A stretch of DNA of 64,000 nucleotides. Origin: Bacteroidota bacterium (lineage in GTDB: Bacteria > Bacteroidota > Bacteroidia > Bacteroidales > Tannerellaceae). A program made the translations under genes and the position numbers. The notes below the pieces were generated by a model. It searched no databases. It worked only from the letters and a program-made list of their open reading frames with translations, and was not told where the DNA came from. Positions 8,438 through 17,281 of this stretch are shown in pieces (the stretch's first letter is position 1; every line of letters starts with the position of its first letter). The stretch lies in the NCBI GenBank assembly GCA_023429375.1, contig JAEYVY010000001.1:1-64000 (forward strand), written 5' to 3'.

Positions 8438-9163
8438 TCAGTCGAAAAGGCTTTGCATCACAGGGATTGACTTGATCTCAGGGAACTCAGGCATGTGTAA
8501 ACGGTAGTATTCAAGGATCCGGTTGATAATTGCAACGCGTTCGTGTCGCGAAAATGTATAGAGTGACATATTCTCAAAACTTATGCGTAATAACCTGGCG
8601 AAGGCTTCACTTTCCGTACGATCCAAGAAATGTTGATGGGAAGGTATGGCCTGTACAAAAGTTCCATTCAGCATATCGAAATAAACATTCGTTTTATTGC
8701 CCTCCGTATTCGGATAGATACCTAGATAAGTGAGCAGCTTAAGCAGGAATACAAGATGAAAATTTGCCAATCCCTCTTCCGTGATTTCCAAAAGCTGAAT
8801 GGAAGAAAGGAGATAATTAAATAACTGTGGATCCGGTTCGGTGTCTTTTACAACCCGGAATAAGACTTCGGAAAGAAACAATGCTATGATGTTCTTTACC
8901 GGATTGCAGTAGATTTCGTTCTGTGAAAAGCATAATCGTGTTTCTTTTATCCGGTGCAGATCGCGTTTATTCAGATGTTCGACTTCCATCTCCAACACCG
9001 ATAGCGGAATAAATAAGGCTTTGGACAGTGACGTTTTCTTTCCTGTCTTCCGGGGTATGAGATAGGCCGCACGTCCAAAGGCTTCGGTATAGATATGCGC
9101 TATGGAATAGGTATCGTTATACGCCAATGTATGAAGGATGATGCCTCTGGTTTTGACTAACAT
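8438..9163 (-). CDS. recO: DNA repair protein RecO
   Basis: A 241-residue RecO, which loads RecA onto SSB-coated DNA in the RecFOR pathway. The N-terminal OB-fold has the typical opening KTRGIILHTLAYND, and an alpha-helical C-terminal domain follows. The zinc-binding cysteines found in some RecO proteins are not obvious here, as is common in Bacteroidetes. It starts 3 bp after the stop of the MBL-fold hydrolase, so the two share a transcript. Confidence 0.92.
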   Translation of the reverse strand: MLVKTRGIILHTLAYNDTYSIAHIYTEAFGRAAYLIPRKTGKKTSLSKALFIPLSVLEMEVEHLNKRDLHRIKETRLCFSQNEIYCNPVKNIIALFLSEVLFRVVKDTEPDPQLFNYLLSSIQLLEITEEGLANFHLVFLLKLLTYLGIYPNTEGNKTNVYFDMLNGTFVQAIPSHQHFLDRTESEAFARLLRISFENMSLYTFSRHERVAIINRILEYYRLHMPEFPEIKSIPVMQSLFD

Positions 9164-9166
9164 AGG

Positions 9167-10006
9167 TTATTCGTATTTCTGTAAATCGAAGACCGCATCC
9201 GCCTTGTAGTAGTTGCCTACTTTTTTTATCGTGGCGCAAAAGGTATAGGCATCATGACAGAAAAAGACAGCTTGCTGGTTCTGAACCGCCTGCTCAAGCA
9301 ATCGAATTTTCTCATCATATGATTGTTTTGCGTTGATATCGTAAGCCGAGATCCAATGTGGAGAAACACTTGCTGCCAAAGGGATGACATCCCCAGCAAA
9401 GACGTAAGTCCTGTCTTTGCCTGTAATATAGGGAACAATCTGTCCCTCCGTATGTCCGTTGTATAGGGTTAACATCACCTCCGGGCAAAGCGGGGTGTTG
9501 CTGTCGATAAAACGGATACATCCTTTTTCTGCAGCCAGATCCATGTTTTCACGCCTAAAAGAATCTTTTTCCAAAGGATGCGGTTGTATAAAACTTTTCC
9601 AATGCGGTTGGCTCACCCAATGGGTGGCGTTCGGAAAGGCCAGGCTAAGATTTCCCTCCGAATTAGCGAAGGTTACATAGCCACAGTGATCGAAATGAAG
9701 ATGAGTTAAGACCACATCGGTCACGCTTTCACGGGTTACTCCTCTTTTCTGCAGTTCTTCACCCAGATCGGCCAAGTCGAAAAACTGATAATAACTGAGC
9801 AGCTTGAGGTGTTTATTCCCTGCTCCGGTATCTATCAGTATAATCCGTCCATCCGTACTTTTAATCAGTACGCTACGCATAGCCAATACGCATCCGTTAG
9901 TTTCGTTAGACGGGTATCGCCTGCTCCACGACGTTTTAGGGATAGCACCAAACATGGCGCCCCCATCAGCGTAAAAGAATCCGGTATCGATTAATTCAAT
10001 CTCCAT
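9167..10006 (-). CDS. MBL-fold metallo-hydrolase
   Basis: A 279-residue metallo-beta-lactamase-fold hydrolase with the metal motif HLHFDH (His102, His104, Asp106, His107) and later conserved GHTEGQ and FAGD segments. The overall layout resembles lactonase-like or glyoxalase-II-like enzymes; the substrate is unknown and there is no signal peptide. The frame is open for 35 codons further upstream, but a -7 promoter box lies inside that extension (10028-10035), and the ATG at 10006 gives the normal N-terminus MEIELIDTGFF. It is the first gene of a two-gene unit with recO. Confidence 0.85.
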   Translation of the reverse strand: MEIELIDTGFFYADGGAMFGAIPKTSWSRRYPSNETNGCVLAMRSVLIKSTDGRIILIDTGAGNKHLKLLSYYQFFDLADLGEELQKRGVTRESVTDVVLTHLHFDHCGYVTFANSEGNLSLAFPNATHWVSQPHWKSFIQPHPLEKDSFRRENMDLAAEKGCIRFIDSNTPLCPEVMLTLYNGHTEGQIVPYITGKDRTYVFAGDVIPLAASVSPHWISAYDINAKQSYDEKIRLLEQAVQNQQAVFFCHDAYTFCATIKKVGNYYKADAVFDLQKYE

Positions 10007-10027
10007 TTGGGTTATATTCTTATAATT

Positions 10028-10035
10028 CAAAGATA
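10028..10035 (-). promoter_or_regulatory. -7 box for the MBL hydrolase-recO unit
   Basis: Minus strand TATCTTTG, ending 21 bp before the ATG at 10006. This box decides the shorter start. Confidence 0.6.
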
Positions 10036-10113
10036 CAGAATATGTCGGTATTGTGAAAAGTCTGGATGTACTAAAAAACTGTTCCGGAACTTTTATAATC
10101 ACATTTTTCATCG

Positions 10114-10121
10114 TATTTTTG
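10114..10121 (+). promoter_or_regulatory. -7 box for the Mur-ligase-like operon
   Basis: tatttttg matches TAnnTTTG and ends only 7 bp before the first ATG (10129). The transcript would have an almost absent leader, or start translation at the second ATG (10138). Confidence 0.55.
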
Positions 10122-10128
10122 CCGCAAA

Positions 10129-11064
10129 ATGGAAAGAATGCGTAAAGTTCATTTGGTGTCTGGATCAGAGCCTCTATTGTTTGATATAGCTCTGGCTATT
10201 CGCGAAAAAGGTTATGACGTGTCCGTTTCGGGTACAAATTTCACACCCGAAATGATTGATCGTTTGAATCAATCCGGATGTACGTTTTATGGCGAAGGTT
10301 GGTTTCCGGAAAAAATGACAAAAGATATCAACTTCGTTGTCTTGGGTTCTACGGTCGATAAAGACAATCCGGAGTTAATCAAGGCAAAAGAATTGGGATT
10401 GCTTGTGCAATCCATTCCGGAATTTATCTATCAGCGAGTGAAGAGTAAGACCCGTGTTGTCGTAGCCGGCACACAAGGCAAGACTACTATTCTCTCTATG
10501 GTAAGCTATGTGCTTTTGAAGCAGAAGCTGGTTTTCGATTATGCTTTTACGAGTAAAACGTCTGTATTACCTGATCAGGTGAAGATGAGCTATGAATCGC
10601 GAATCGCCTTGATTGAAGGGGATGAGCTGATTACCTCTGCGCTTGAAAAGCGTGTTCGGATGGAATTCTACAGACCACATATCGGCGTGGTTACCAATAT
10701 CCTTTGGAAGCATTCTCCCGAATATTCCAATATAACAGACTATCTCAAGACCTACCAGTCTTTTATTGCTTCGGTCGAACGCGAAGGGAAGTTAATCTAT
10801 TTTGAAGATGACAACACGATTCGTACGCTTGCCGGAGAAATCAGAGAAGATATTACGGCTATACCATATGGGGAACATGCCATTGAAGAAGAAGATGGGC
10901 AGGTCTGTCTTTCTACGCGCTACGGAAAATTCCCTATATATCTTCCGGATGCCTACTTCCTTACCAATGTGAATGCGGCACGTCTCATTTGCCGTCAGTT
11001 AGGAGTAAAAGACGTTAATTTTTATCAGTCAATTTCTGAATATAGCTTATCTTTGCAATCATGA
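10129..11064 (+). CDS. short Mur-ligase-family protein (Mpl/MurC-like, no C-terminal domain)
   Basis: A 311-residue protein with the N-terminal Rossmann-like domain of MurC/Mpl (residues 1-105), then the central ATP-binding domain with P-loop GTQGKTT (114-120) and an EGDE acidic motif like the EADE of Mpl. MurC and Mpl are about 450 residues; here the C-terminal domain that binds the incoming amino acid or peptide is missing. The gene ends normally and overlaps the next start by 4 bp, so it does not look like a fresh truncation. Role in peptidoglycan synthesis or recycling is plausible but unproven. ATG 10138 is an equally possible start. Confidence 0.75.
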   Translation: MERMRKVHLVSGSEPLLFDIALAIREKGYDVSVSGTNFTPEMIDRLNQSGCTFYGEGWFPEKMTKDINFVVLGSTVDKDNPELIKAKELGLLVQSIPEFIYQRVKSKTRVVVAGTQGKTTILSMVSYVLLKQKLVFDYAFTSKTSVLPDQVKMSYESRIALIEGDELITSALEKRVRMEFYRPHIGVVTNILWKHSPEYSNITDYLKTYQSFIASVEREGKLIYFEDDNTIRTLAGEIREDITAIPYGEHAIEEEDGQVCLSTRYGKFPIYLPDAYFLTNVNAARLICRQLGVKDVNFYQSISEYSLSLQS

Positions 11065-11612
11065 TTGTTGCAAAGCAAAAAAGGAAAGAAAATATAGTCG
11101 AATATTTATTGTACATGTGGCAGGTAGAAGACCTGATACGTGCGCATCATTTTGACGCTGAACTGATTGACAAAAACATCGTATCCAAATACGATCAGCC
11201 TGAAAATGTAAAGAAAGAAATTCTCGTTTGGTATGAGGAGTTGATCGAGATGATGAAGCAGGAGGGTGTGACTGAAAAAGGTCATATTCAACTGAATAAG
11301 AATATCATTATCACGCTGACTGATTTGCATCTTCGCTTGCTGAAAACACCCGAAGAGATGCTTTATGCCGCTGCTTATTACAAGACCCTCCCTTATATCG
11401 TGGAATTGAGAACCAAGTCGGGTGACAAAGAAACGCCCGAACTGGAGACTTGTTTTACGGCTATTTACGGCTACCTCTTGCTTCGTATGCAGGGGAAGGA
11501 GATTAGCAAGGAAACGATGGATGGCATCAAACAGATCAGTTCGTTCCTCGCGTTACTAGCCGATAAATACCGTCAGGATATGAACGGTGAACTTAAACTT
11601 GCGGATGATTAA
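11061..11612 (+). CDS. DUF4924 family protein
   Basis: A 183-residue, mainly helical protein of a Bacteroidetes-specific family (DUF4924), recognised by the opening KRKENIVEYLLYMWQVEDLIRA-like region and overall length. No catalytic motif, signal peptide or membrane segment is visible. It overlaps the Mur-ligase-like gene by 4 bp (ATGA) and is followed at once by rmlD, so it is translated as part of that operon. Function unknown. Confidence 0.8.
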   Translation: MIVAKQKRKENIVEYLLYMWQVEDLIRAHHFDAELIDKNIVSKYDQPENVKKEILVWYEELIEMMKQEGVTEKGHIQLNKNIIITLTDLHLRLLKTPEEMLYAAAYYKTLPYIVELRTKSGDKETPELETCFTAIYGYLLLRMQGKEISKETMDGIKQISSFLALLADKYRQDMNGELKLADD

Positions 11613-11613
11613 T

Positions 11614-12471
11614 ATGAAACGTGTTTTAGTGACCGGTGGCAATGGACAGTTAGGCAATGCGCTGAAAGCAATCGCCTCCCATTACCCCTCCCTTTGTCTG
11701 CTTTTTACGGATGTGCAGGAATTGGATCTGACCGATAGCGTAGCATTAGCTGCATTCGTCAAAGACCAATCCATTGATTATATCCTCAACTGTGCGGCTT
11801 ATACGGCTGTCGACAAAGCTGAAGATGAATCTGAGCTATGCGATTTAGTCAATCATATAGGCGTAAAGAATATCGGTGAGGTAGCGTCTCGGTTTGACGT
11901 CAAGGTCATCCATATCTCAACAGATTATGTGTTCGACGGAACCAACTATAAGCCCTATGTAGAGACAGACCGTACGGCTCCTGCCTCTGTCTATGGCAAT
12001 ACTAAATTGGAAGGAGAAAAAGCCTTGTTTGAGGCTTGTCCTGAATCAATCGTTATCCGTACGTCTTGGCTTTATTCAGAGTACGGAAATAATTTTGTGA
12101 AGACGATGTTGCGCCTCGGTACAGAAAGAGAAGAGTTGCGTGTCGTATTTGATCAGGTAGGAACGCCTACCTATGCTGGTGATCTGGCTTCTGCGATGCT
12201 CACTATCGCAGCCGGAGAGTTATTTGTGCCCGGTATTTATCATTTTTCGAACGAAGGCGTTTGCAGCTGGTACGATTTCACCATCCGTATTCATCAGTTG
12301 GCCGACATCCAATGCCGTGTGCTCCCCGTTGAATCGAGTGAGTATCCGACAAAAGCCAAACGACCGCATTACAGTGTATTAAATAAATCAAAGATAAAAA
12401 ATACCTATCAGTTAACTATCCCTTATTGGGAAGAGAGCCTGAGAAAGGTAATTTCCTATTTAACAAAATAA
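11614..12471 (+). CDS. rmlD: dTDP-4-dehydrorhamnose reductase
   Basis: A 285-residue SDR-superfamily reductase that makes dTDP-L-rhamnose, the last step of the Rml pathway. The NAD(P) motif GGNGQLG is at the N-terminus, STDYVFDG and the catalytic YGNTK (Tyr-x3-Lys) follow. The frame is open from 11587, but ATG 11614 gives the family N-terminus MKRVLVTGG and starts one base after the DUF4924 stop. The other rml genes are not in the window, and this copy is far from the polysaccharide locus. Confidence 0.93.
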   Translation: MKRVLVTGGNGQLGNALKAIASHYPSLCLLFTDVQELDLTDSVALAAFVKDQSIDYILNCAAYTAVDKAEDESELCDLVNHIGVKNIGEVASRFDVKVIHISTDYVFDGTNYKPYVETDRTAPASVYGNTKLEGEKALFEACPESIVIRTSWLYSEYGNNFVKTMLRLGTEREELRVVFDQVGTPTYAGDLASAMLTIAAGELFVPGIYHFSNEGVCSWYDFTIRIHQLADIQCRVLPVESSEYPTKAKRPHYSVLNKSKIKNTYQLTIPYWEESLRKVISYLTK

Positions 12472-12472
12472 G

Positions 12473-14053
12473 ATGAGTCAGTATTCACAAGAAATAAAGA
12501 GAAGAAGAACGTTTGCTATCATCAGTCACCCTGATGCGGGGAAAACAACCCTGACCGAAAAGTTATTGCTGTTCGGAGGTGCAATCCATGTGGCCGGAGC
12601 CGTAAAATCAAACAAGATCAAGAAGACGGCAACGTCAGACTGGATGGAGATCGAGAAGCAGCGTGGTATCTCGGTTGCTACTTCGGTTATGGCCTTTGAT
12701 TATGGAGGTCATAAGGTGAATATTTTGGATACACCGGGTCACCAGGACTTTGCAGAAGATACCTATAGAACACTGACGGCTGTTGATAGTGTAATTATTG
12801 TGATAGATATTGCCAAAGGGGTCGAAATGCAGACACGTAAACTGATGGAAGTTTGTCGCATGCGTAAGACACCTGTAATCGTATTTGTCAATAAGATGGA
12901 CCGCGACGGTAAGGATCCGTTCGATTTGCTTGATGAGATAGAAGAAGAATTACAGATCAAAGTGCGTCCGTTAAGTTGGCCTATCGATATGGGGCAACGC
13001 TTCAAGGGGGTATACAATATTTACGAAGAAAAGCTGAACTTGTATACGCCCAGCAAGCAGTACGTGACCGAAAATATCGAGTTTAAGGATATCAACAATC
13101 CGGAACTGGAAAAACATATTGGAGAATCTTTGGCCGTCAAGTTGCGTGCCGATATTGAATTGATTCAAGGTGTATATCCCGAATTTGATGTAGAGACCTA
13201 CCTAAAAGGTGATATTGCTCCTGTTTTCTTTGGCTCTGCATTGAATAATTTCGGTGTTAAGGAATTGTTGGATTGTTTTGTCAAGATCGCTCCCTCTCCC
13301 CGTCCTGTTCAGGCTGTTGAACGTGTTGTCGATCCCGAGGAAGAAGCCTTTACCGGCTTTGTTTTCAAAATACATGCGAATATGGACCCGAACCACCGAA
13401 GCTGTATTGCTTTCGTGAAGATTTGTTCCGGTCGATTCGAGAGAAATGCCAACTACAAGCATGTGCGCTTCGGCAAAGGAATGCGTTTTAGCAGTCCGAC
13501 CGCTTTCATGGCACAGAAAAAGGAGGTGGTAGATGAAGCGTTTGCCGGTGATATCATAGGTTTACCTGATACAGGTAACTTTAAGATAGGTGATACGCTA
13601 ACATCAGGAGAAGATCTTCACTTCAAGGGACTACCAAGCTTCTCTCCGGAAATGTTCAAGTATATCGAGAATGCAGATCCGATGAAAGCGAAACAGCTGA
13701 ACAAGGGAATCGAGCAATTGATGGACGAAGGGGTGGCACAGCTATTCACCAATCAATACAACGGACGAAAGATTGTGGGTACGGTTGGTCAACTTCAGTT
13801 CGAGGTTATACAATATCGTTTGCTGCACGAATACGGTGCGCAATGTAAATGGGATCCTGTCAGCTTATATAAGGCTTGTTGGATAGAAAGTGATAACAAA
13901 GAAGTGTTGGAAAACTTCAAAAAGAGGAAATCCCAATACATGGCTTTAGATAAAGAAGGAAGAGATGTATATTTGGCCGACTCAAGCTATGTGCTGATGA
14001 TGGCTCAACAGGATTTTCCGGAAATTAAATTCCATTTCACCTCCGAATTCTAA
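12473..14053 (+). CDS. prfC: peptide chain release factor 3
   Basis: A 526-residue translational GTPase that removes RF1/RF2 from the ribosome. The G domain shows SHPDAGKTT, DTPGHQDF and NKMD; the rest follows the EF-G-like domain order of RF3, and the length is right. It starts one base after rmlD and closes the plus-strand operon, converging on the HAD gene with a 3-bp gap and no visible terminator. Confidence 0.96.
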   Translation: MSQYSQEIKRRRTFAIISHPDAGKTTLTEKLLLFGGAIHVAGAVKSNKIKKTATSDWMEIEKQRGISVATSVMAFDYGGHKVNILDTPGHQDFAEDTYRTLTAVDSVIIVIDIAKGVEMQTRKLMEVCRMRKTPVIVFVNKMDRDGKDPFDLLDEIEEELQIKVRPLSWPIDMGQRFKGVYNIYEEKLNLYTPSKQYVTENIEFKDINNPELEKHIGESLAVKLRADIELIQGVYPEFDVETYLKGDIAPVFFGSALNNFGVKELLDCFVKIAPSPRPVQAVERVVDPEEEAFTGFVFKIHANMDPNHRSCIAFVKICSGRFERNANYKHVRFGKGMRFSSPTAFMAQKKEVVDEAFAGDIIGLPDTGNFKIGDTLTSGEDLHFKGLPSFSPEMFKYIENADPMKAKQLNKGIEQLMDEGVAQLFTNQYNGRKIVGTVGQLQFEVIQYRLLHEYGAQCKWDPVSLYKACWIESDNKEVLENFKKRKSQYMALDKEGRDVYLADSSYVLMMAQQDFPEIKFHFTSEF

Positions 14054-14056
14054 TCT

Positions 14057-14749
14057 CTATAGGATCGAACAAATAGCTGAAAGCGTGCGGACATTGAATG
14101 TAGGTTCAAATCCGTCCGCTTTTTTATTTTCCGGATTATACCAAAGCTGATCTATGCCTGATTGTTTCGCTCCGATTATATCTGCTTCCCAGCTATCCCC
14201 AATCATAAGCGTTTCTTTTCTTCGTGAATTGGTGTTTATCAGGGCGTAATCGAATATCCCTTTATGTGGTTTCTGTATTCCCGCATCTTCCGACAGGATC
14301 ATTTTCTTGAAAAATGGAGCAAGCCCGGAATTATTCAATTTGTTTGCCTGTACTTCTCTAAAACCATTCGATAAGATATATAGTCGATAACGGGGTTCAA
14401 GATATTCCAATAGCTCGATGGCACCTGGAATTATCCGTGTCTTTTGTCCGGTTCTGTTTAGAAAGTCCTTATTAATCGATAAGACGGTTTCTTTATCCTC
14501 GATTCTCAGTGGGCGTAAAACATATAAAAATCGTTCAAGAATGAGCGTTTGCCGGTCTATTTCATGATTTCTGTATAATGCCCACAGGCGTTCGTTGTTG
14601 GGCATATAGATTTGATAGAAAGCCTCGAAGGAGGCATAATACTGATTCCATTTGTAATCAGTAAATAGTTCTTCGAGGCATTCCTTATTGTTGTGATACG
14701 TATCCCAGAGCGTATCGTCAAGGTCGATAAATAAGCTCTTATATCGCAT
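14057..14749 (-). CDS. YjjG-type HAD phosphatase (noncanonical pyrimidine nucleotidase-like)
   Basis: A 230-residue HAD hydrolase with motif I FIDLDDTLWDT (Asp9 nucleophile, Asp11), motif II LSNG, and motif IV GDSWEADI. The helical cap and sequence layout resemble YjjG, which dephosphorylates unusual pyrimidine nucleotides, but other phosphatase substrates are possible. It is the last gene of a four-gene minus-strand operon; its ATG overlaps the stop of the lipoprotein gene by one base. Confidence 0.85.
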   Translation of the reverse strand: MRYKSLFIDLDDTLWDTYHNNKECLEELFTDYKWNQYYASFEAFYQIYMPNNERLWALYRNHEIDRQTLILERFLYVLRPLRIEDKETVLSINKDFLNRTGQKTRIIPGAIELLEYLEPRYRLYILSNGFREVQANKLNNSGLAPFFKKMILSEDAGIQKPHKGIFDYALINTNSRRKETLMIGDSWEADIIGAKQSGIDQLWYNPENKKADGFEPTFNVRTLSAICSIL

Positions 14750-15621
14750 TATCCGATTTCGATCACTAGATATTTGCCTAGACTCCAGAAATTAGATTCG
14801 TCTAATATTTTGAAAGTAATGTTGCCATCAGCATCCTTTGCAAACTCATATGAACCTTCCGGATGGTTGGATCTTAGTTTTGCTTTGCCTGAGAACAATG
14901 GAATTTCTTTCACTTCACGAATATCTATTGTAATGAAATAGTCGCGGTTGAATCCACTTTGCAGTACTTTAGATTTTGAGAACAGGCCACCTCCGGAAAG
15001 GATATTCTGATCTTTCAGTTCCTTTGCTGTACCGAAACAGTAGTAAGCTGTATGGATTGACTTGTCTTGAGCTTGAATCTTTTCTTTTTGTGCTGCACTT
15101 GTGGTTGATAGATTTTCTACGTCTTCATTCAACGATTGTACCTGATCGTCCAATTCCTGTATGCGGATGTTCTTTTTAGCTAAATCTTCTTGAAGGACAA
15201 CGATCATCGAAGTTTTCTGTTCAATTTCGGAAGACAGACGAGCAATTGTTTTGCGCAGTGAGCTCAATTCAAGACCGCTCTTCTTAATTCTATCCTCCAA
15301 TTGAGAGATTTGCTCCTTGTTCTTTTTCAGAGTTTCGGTAATCATTTGAATATTTTCGCGGATGCGTTCTTGATTGGTCTTAGACATTTCCGCCCCCGGT
15401 TGTTGTTGGATATTCAAATAATTTTCTGCGTCACGGATAGATTGGAAGTCTGCTTCAACCTGGTTGAGAATGTTCAGTACTTCATTTACTTCAGCCGATT
15501 GTTTTGAATTCTCTATTTTAAGGGAATCATTTTCAGCTTTCAATTTTTTATACTCTGCAGATTGTTCTGCGCATGATGCTAACATAGCTGTGGCAATAAA
15601 TGCCAATAATAACTTTTTCAT
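14749..15621 (-). CDS. coiled-coil lipoprotein of unknown function
   Basis: A 290-residue protein with a lipoprotein signal (MKKLLLAFIATAMLASC; lipobox LASC). Residues about 20-190 are predicted coiled coil, rich in Glu, Lys, Leu and Gln. The C-terminal 90 or so residues form a compact domain with SGGGLFSKSKVLQSG and aromatic residues. The family is common in Bacteroidetes but its function is not known to me. It sits between rsmI and the HAD gene in one operon, and is presumably anchored to the outer or inner membrane facing the periplasm. Confidence 0.8.
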   Translation of the reverse strand: MKKLLLAFIATAMLASCAEQSAEYKKLKAENDSLKIENSKQSAEVNEVLNILNQVEADFQSIRDAENYLNIQQQPGAEMSKTNQERIRENIQMITETLKKNKEQISQLEDRIKKSGLELSSLRKTIARLSSEIEQKTSMIVVLQEDLAKKNIRIQELDDQVQSLNEDVENLSTTSAAQKEKIQAQDKSIHTAYYCFGTAKELKDQNILSGGGLFSKSKVLQSGFNRDYFITIDIREVKEIPLFSGKAKLRSNHPEGSYEFAKDADGNITFKILDESNFWSLGKYLVIEIG

Positions 15622-15640
15622 TTTTGCTTACTTTTTAAAT

Positions 15641-16342
15641 TCATTCGTCTTTTATCGATTTGTCTCTTTTGCTAGTTAAGCCAGACAATATTATAACAAT
15701 TTCACCTTTAGGTTCGTTTTGTGTGAAATGTTCAATGACCTCTGCAAGTGTTCCACGTACAGTTTCTTCATGTATTTTAGATATCTCGCGTGAAACAGAT
15801 ACCTGCCTGTCTTCACCCATAAACTCTTTGAACTGAGACAGGGTTTTCACCAAACGGTAAGGTGATTCATAGAATATGATTGTTCTTGGTTCGACCGCTA
15901 ACTCCTGCAGGCGGGTTTGCCGTCCTTTCTTCTGAGGCAGGAAGCCTTCAAAACAGAATTTTTCATTAGGTAGTCCCGAAGCCACAAGTGCCGGGACAAA
16001 GGCTGTTGCACCAGGCAGACATTCTACGTCTACCCCTATACGTACACATTCACGGACCAGCATGAACCCCGGATCAGAAATAGCCGGTGTTCCGGCATCG
16101 GATACAAGGGCGATATTTTCCCCACTCTTGATGCGTTGAGCAATCTGTTCAACGGATTTGTGTTCGTTAAACTTATGATGTGACAGCATCCGGTTTTGAA
16201 TTTCGAAGTGCTTAAGCAGAAAGCCTGTGGTCCGTGTGTCTTCTGCTAGGATCAGGTCTGCTTCCTTCAGCACTCGTATAGCCCGGAAGGTCATATCTTC
16301 CAGATTACCGATTGGAGTAGGTACTACCGTAAGTTTTGCCAT
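15641..16342 (-). CDS. rsmI: 16S rRNA (cytidine(1402)-2'-O)-methyltransferase
   Basis: A 233-residue SAM-dependent methyltransferase of the tetrapyrrole-methylase fold that modifies C1402 of 16S rRNA. Typical pieces: VPTPIGNLEDMTFRA at the N-terminus, AEDTRTT, and SDAGTPAISDPG. Length is slightly shorter than the E. coli enzyme, which has an extra C-terminal part. It starts 11 bp after the upstream PT-rich gene and is followed 19 bp later by the lipoprotein gene. Confidence 0.95.
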   Translation of the reverse strand: MAKLTVVPTPIGNLEDMTFRAIRVLKEADLILAEDTRTTGFLLKHFEIQNRMLSHHKFNEHKSVEQIAQRIKSGENIALVSDAGTPAISDPGFMLVRECVRIGVDVECLPGATAFVPALVASGLPNEKFCFEGFLPQKKGRQTRLQELAVEPRTIIFYESPYRLVKTLSQFKEFMGEDRQVSVSREISKIHEETVRGTLAEVIEHFTQNEPKGEIVIILSGLTSKRDKSIKDE

Positions 16343-16353
16343 GATGGTTCGTA

Positions 16354-17151
16354 TTAATGAAAACGTCTTTCAAGATGGCCCATAAATTCCGTTACCGTAC
16401 GATCTTTGAAGTCCCAATTCATCTTGCTTCGAAGATAGTCCAAAGCTTCTTGTAAGGAGGATTGTTGATTGAGATCGTCAATAACACGTGACATGAGTTC
16501 GTCATTCCCTCCGAACAGCTCTTTTCTGAATAAGAATCGGTCGTTCAGACTGAATGATTTTCTCAAATCGGTAAAGTTCTTTCTCTCCAGTATTTCTTTC
16601 AGCGAAGTTTTCTGATTTTCCATCGCTTTTAAGATAATTGTCTTCTCCTCAGCCTGAGTTTTCGGAACCTGAACCTGAGTGGTCATCGGTGTAGACACCG
16701 GAGCCGTAGTTTGAGTGGTCACTGAGGTCGGAGCCGTTGACGGTGTTGGCATCGTAGTGGACGCTGGAGTAGGAGTGGGCACTGGAGCCGAAGCTGATTG
16801 TGCCACAGGGGCCTCTGTAATTACCGGAACAGGGGGTGCTATCGGTTCAACCGGAACATGAACCGTAGCTTTTTCTTCCTTTTCTATATTTAGTTCCTTT
16901 ACCTTTTGCTCTTCTACCCGTAAAAGGGCTTTGATCTCATTGATATAGGAACGTTGCTCGTTCAATTGTCTTTCTAATTCGGCAGTTCTGAATTGCTCAA
17001 TACGATAAACAGATTGGAAAACTTTTTGGATCAAATCAACAGATGTGCTAAAAAACGATTCTGGAATATTGTCTTCATGCACTGAACCAGCAAGTTGCTC
17101 CAATTCATGAAGATGCTTCAATAAACTATCAACCTCTATCTTGTTTGCCAT
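16354..17151 (-). CDS. hypothetical protein with a Pro/Thr-rich linker
   Basis: A 265-residue cytoplasmic-looking protein. Residues about 1-90 are helical and charged; about 95-160 are a low-complexity Pro/Thr/Ser/Ala/Val stretch with PTPxS-like repeats; the last 95 residues form a charged domain (ILERKNFTDLRKSFSLNDRF, YLRSKMNWDF). I do not recognise the family beyond its presence in Bacteroidetes. It is the first gene of the operon with rsmI. ATG 17163 is also possible, but the promoter box at 17173-17180 would leave almost no leader, so ATG 17151 is preferred. Confidence 0.7.
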   Translation of the reverse strand: MANKIEVDSLLKHLHELEQLAGSVHEDNIPESFFSTSVDLIQKVFQSVYRIEQFRTAELERQLNEQRSYINEIKALLRVEEQKVKELNIEKEEKATVHVPVEPIAPPVPVITEAPVAQSASAPVPTPTPASTTMPTPSTAPTSVTTQTTAPVSTPMTTQVQVPKTQAEEKTIILKAMENQKTSLKEILERKNFTDLRKSFSLNDRFLFRKELFGGNDELMSRVIDDLNQQSSLQEALDYLRSKMNWDFKDRTVTEFMGHLERRFH

Positions 17152-17172
17152 ATTTTCATCCATTTAGTACAA

Positions 17173-17180
17173 CAAAATTA
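17173..17180 (-). promoter_or_regulatory. -7 box of the PT-rich protein / rsmI operon
   Basis: Minus strand TAATTTTG (TAnnTTTG), ending 21 bp before ATG 17151. Confidence 0.6.
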
Positions 17181-17252
17181 GATTATTCTTTAAATAAAAA
17201 CGTATTTACAAGTGAAAAAGTATGATATAGCCACTATAACCGCAAAAATTAA

Positions 17253-17260
17253 TAACTTCG
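17253..17260 (+). promoter_or_regulatory. near-consensus -7 box for the exporter genes
   Basis: taacttcg differs from TAnnTTTG at one position and lies 21 bp before the exporter ATG. It faces away from the minus-strand promoter at 17173-17180. Confidence 0.4.
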
Positions 17261-17281
17261 CAGTCTAGTTTGAATTGAATT

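Noticed and set aside
10007..10111. 35-codon N-terminal extension of the MBL hydrolase
   Set aside because: A consensus -7 box lies inside it, and the conserved protein begins at the ATG at 10006.
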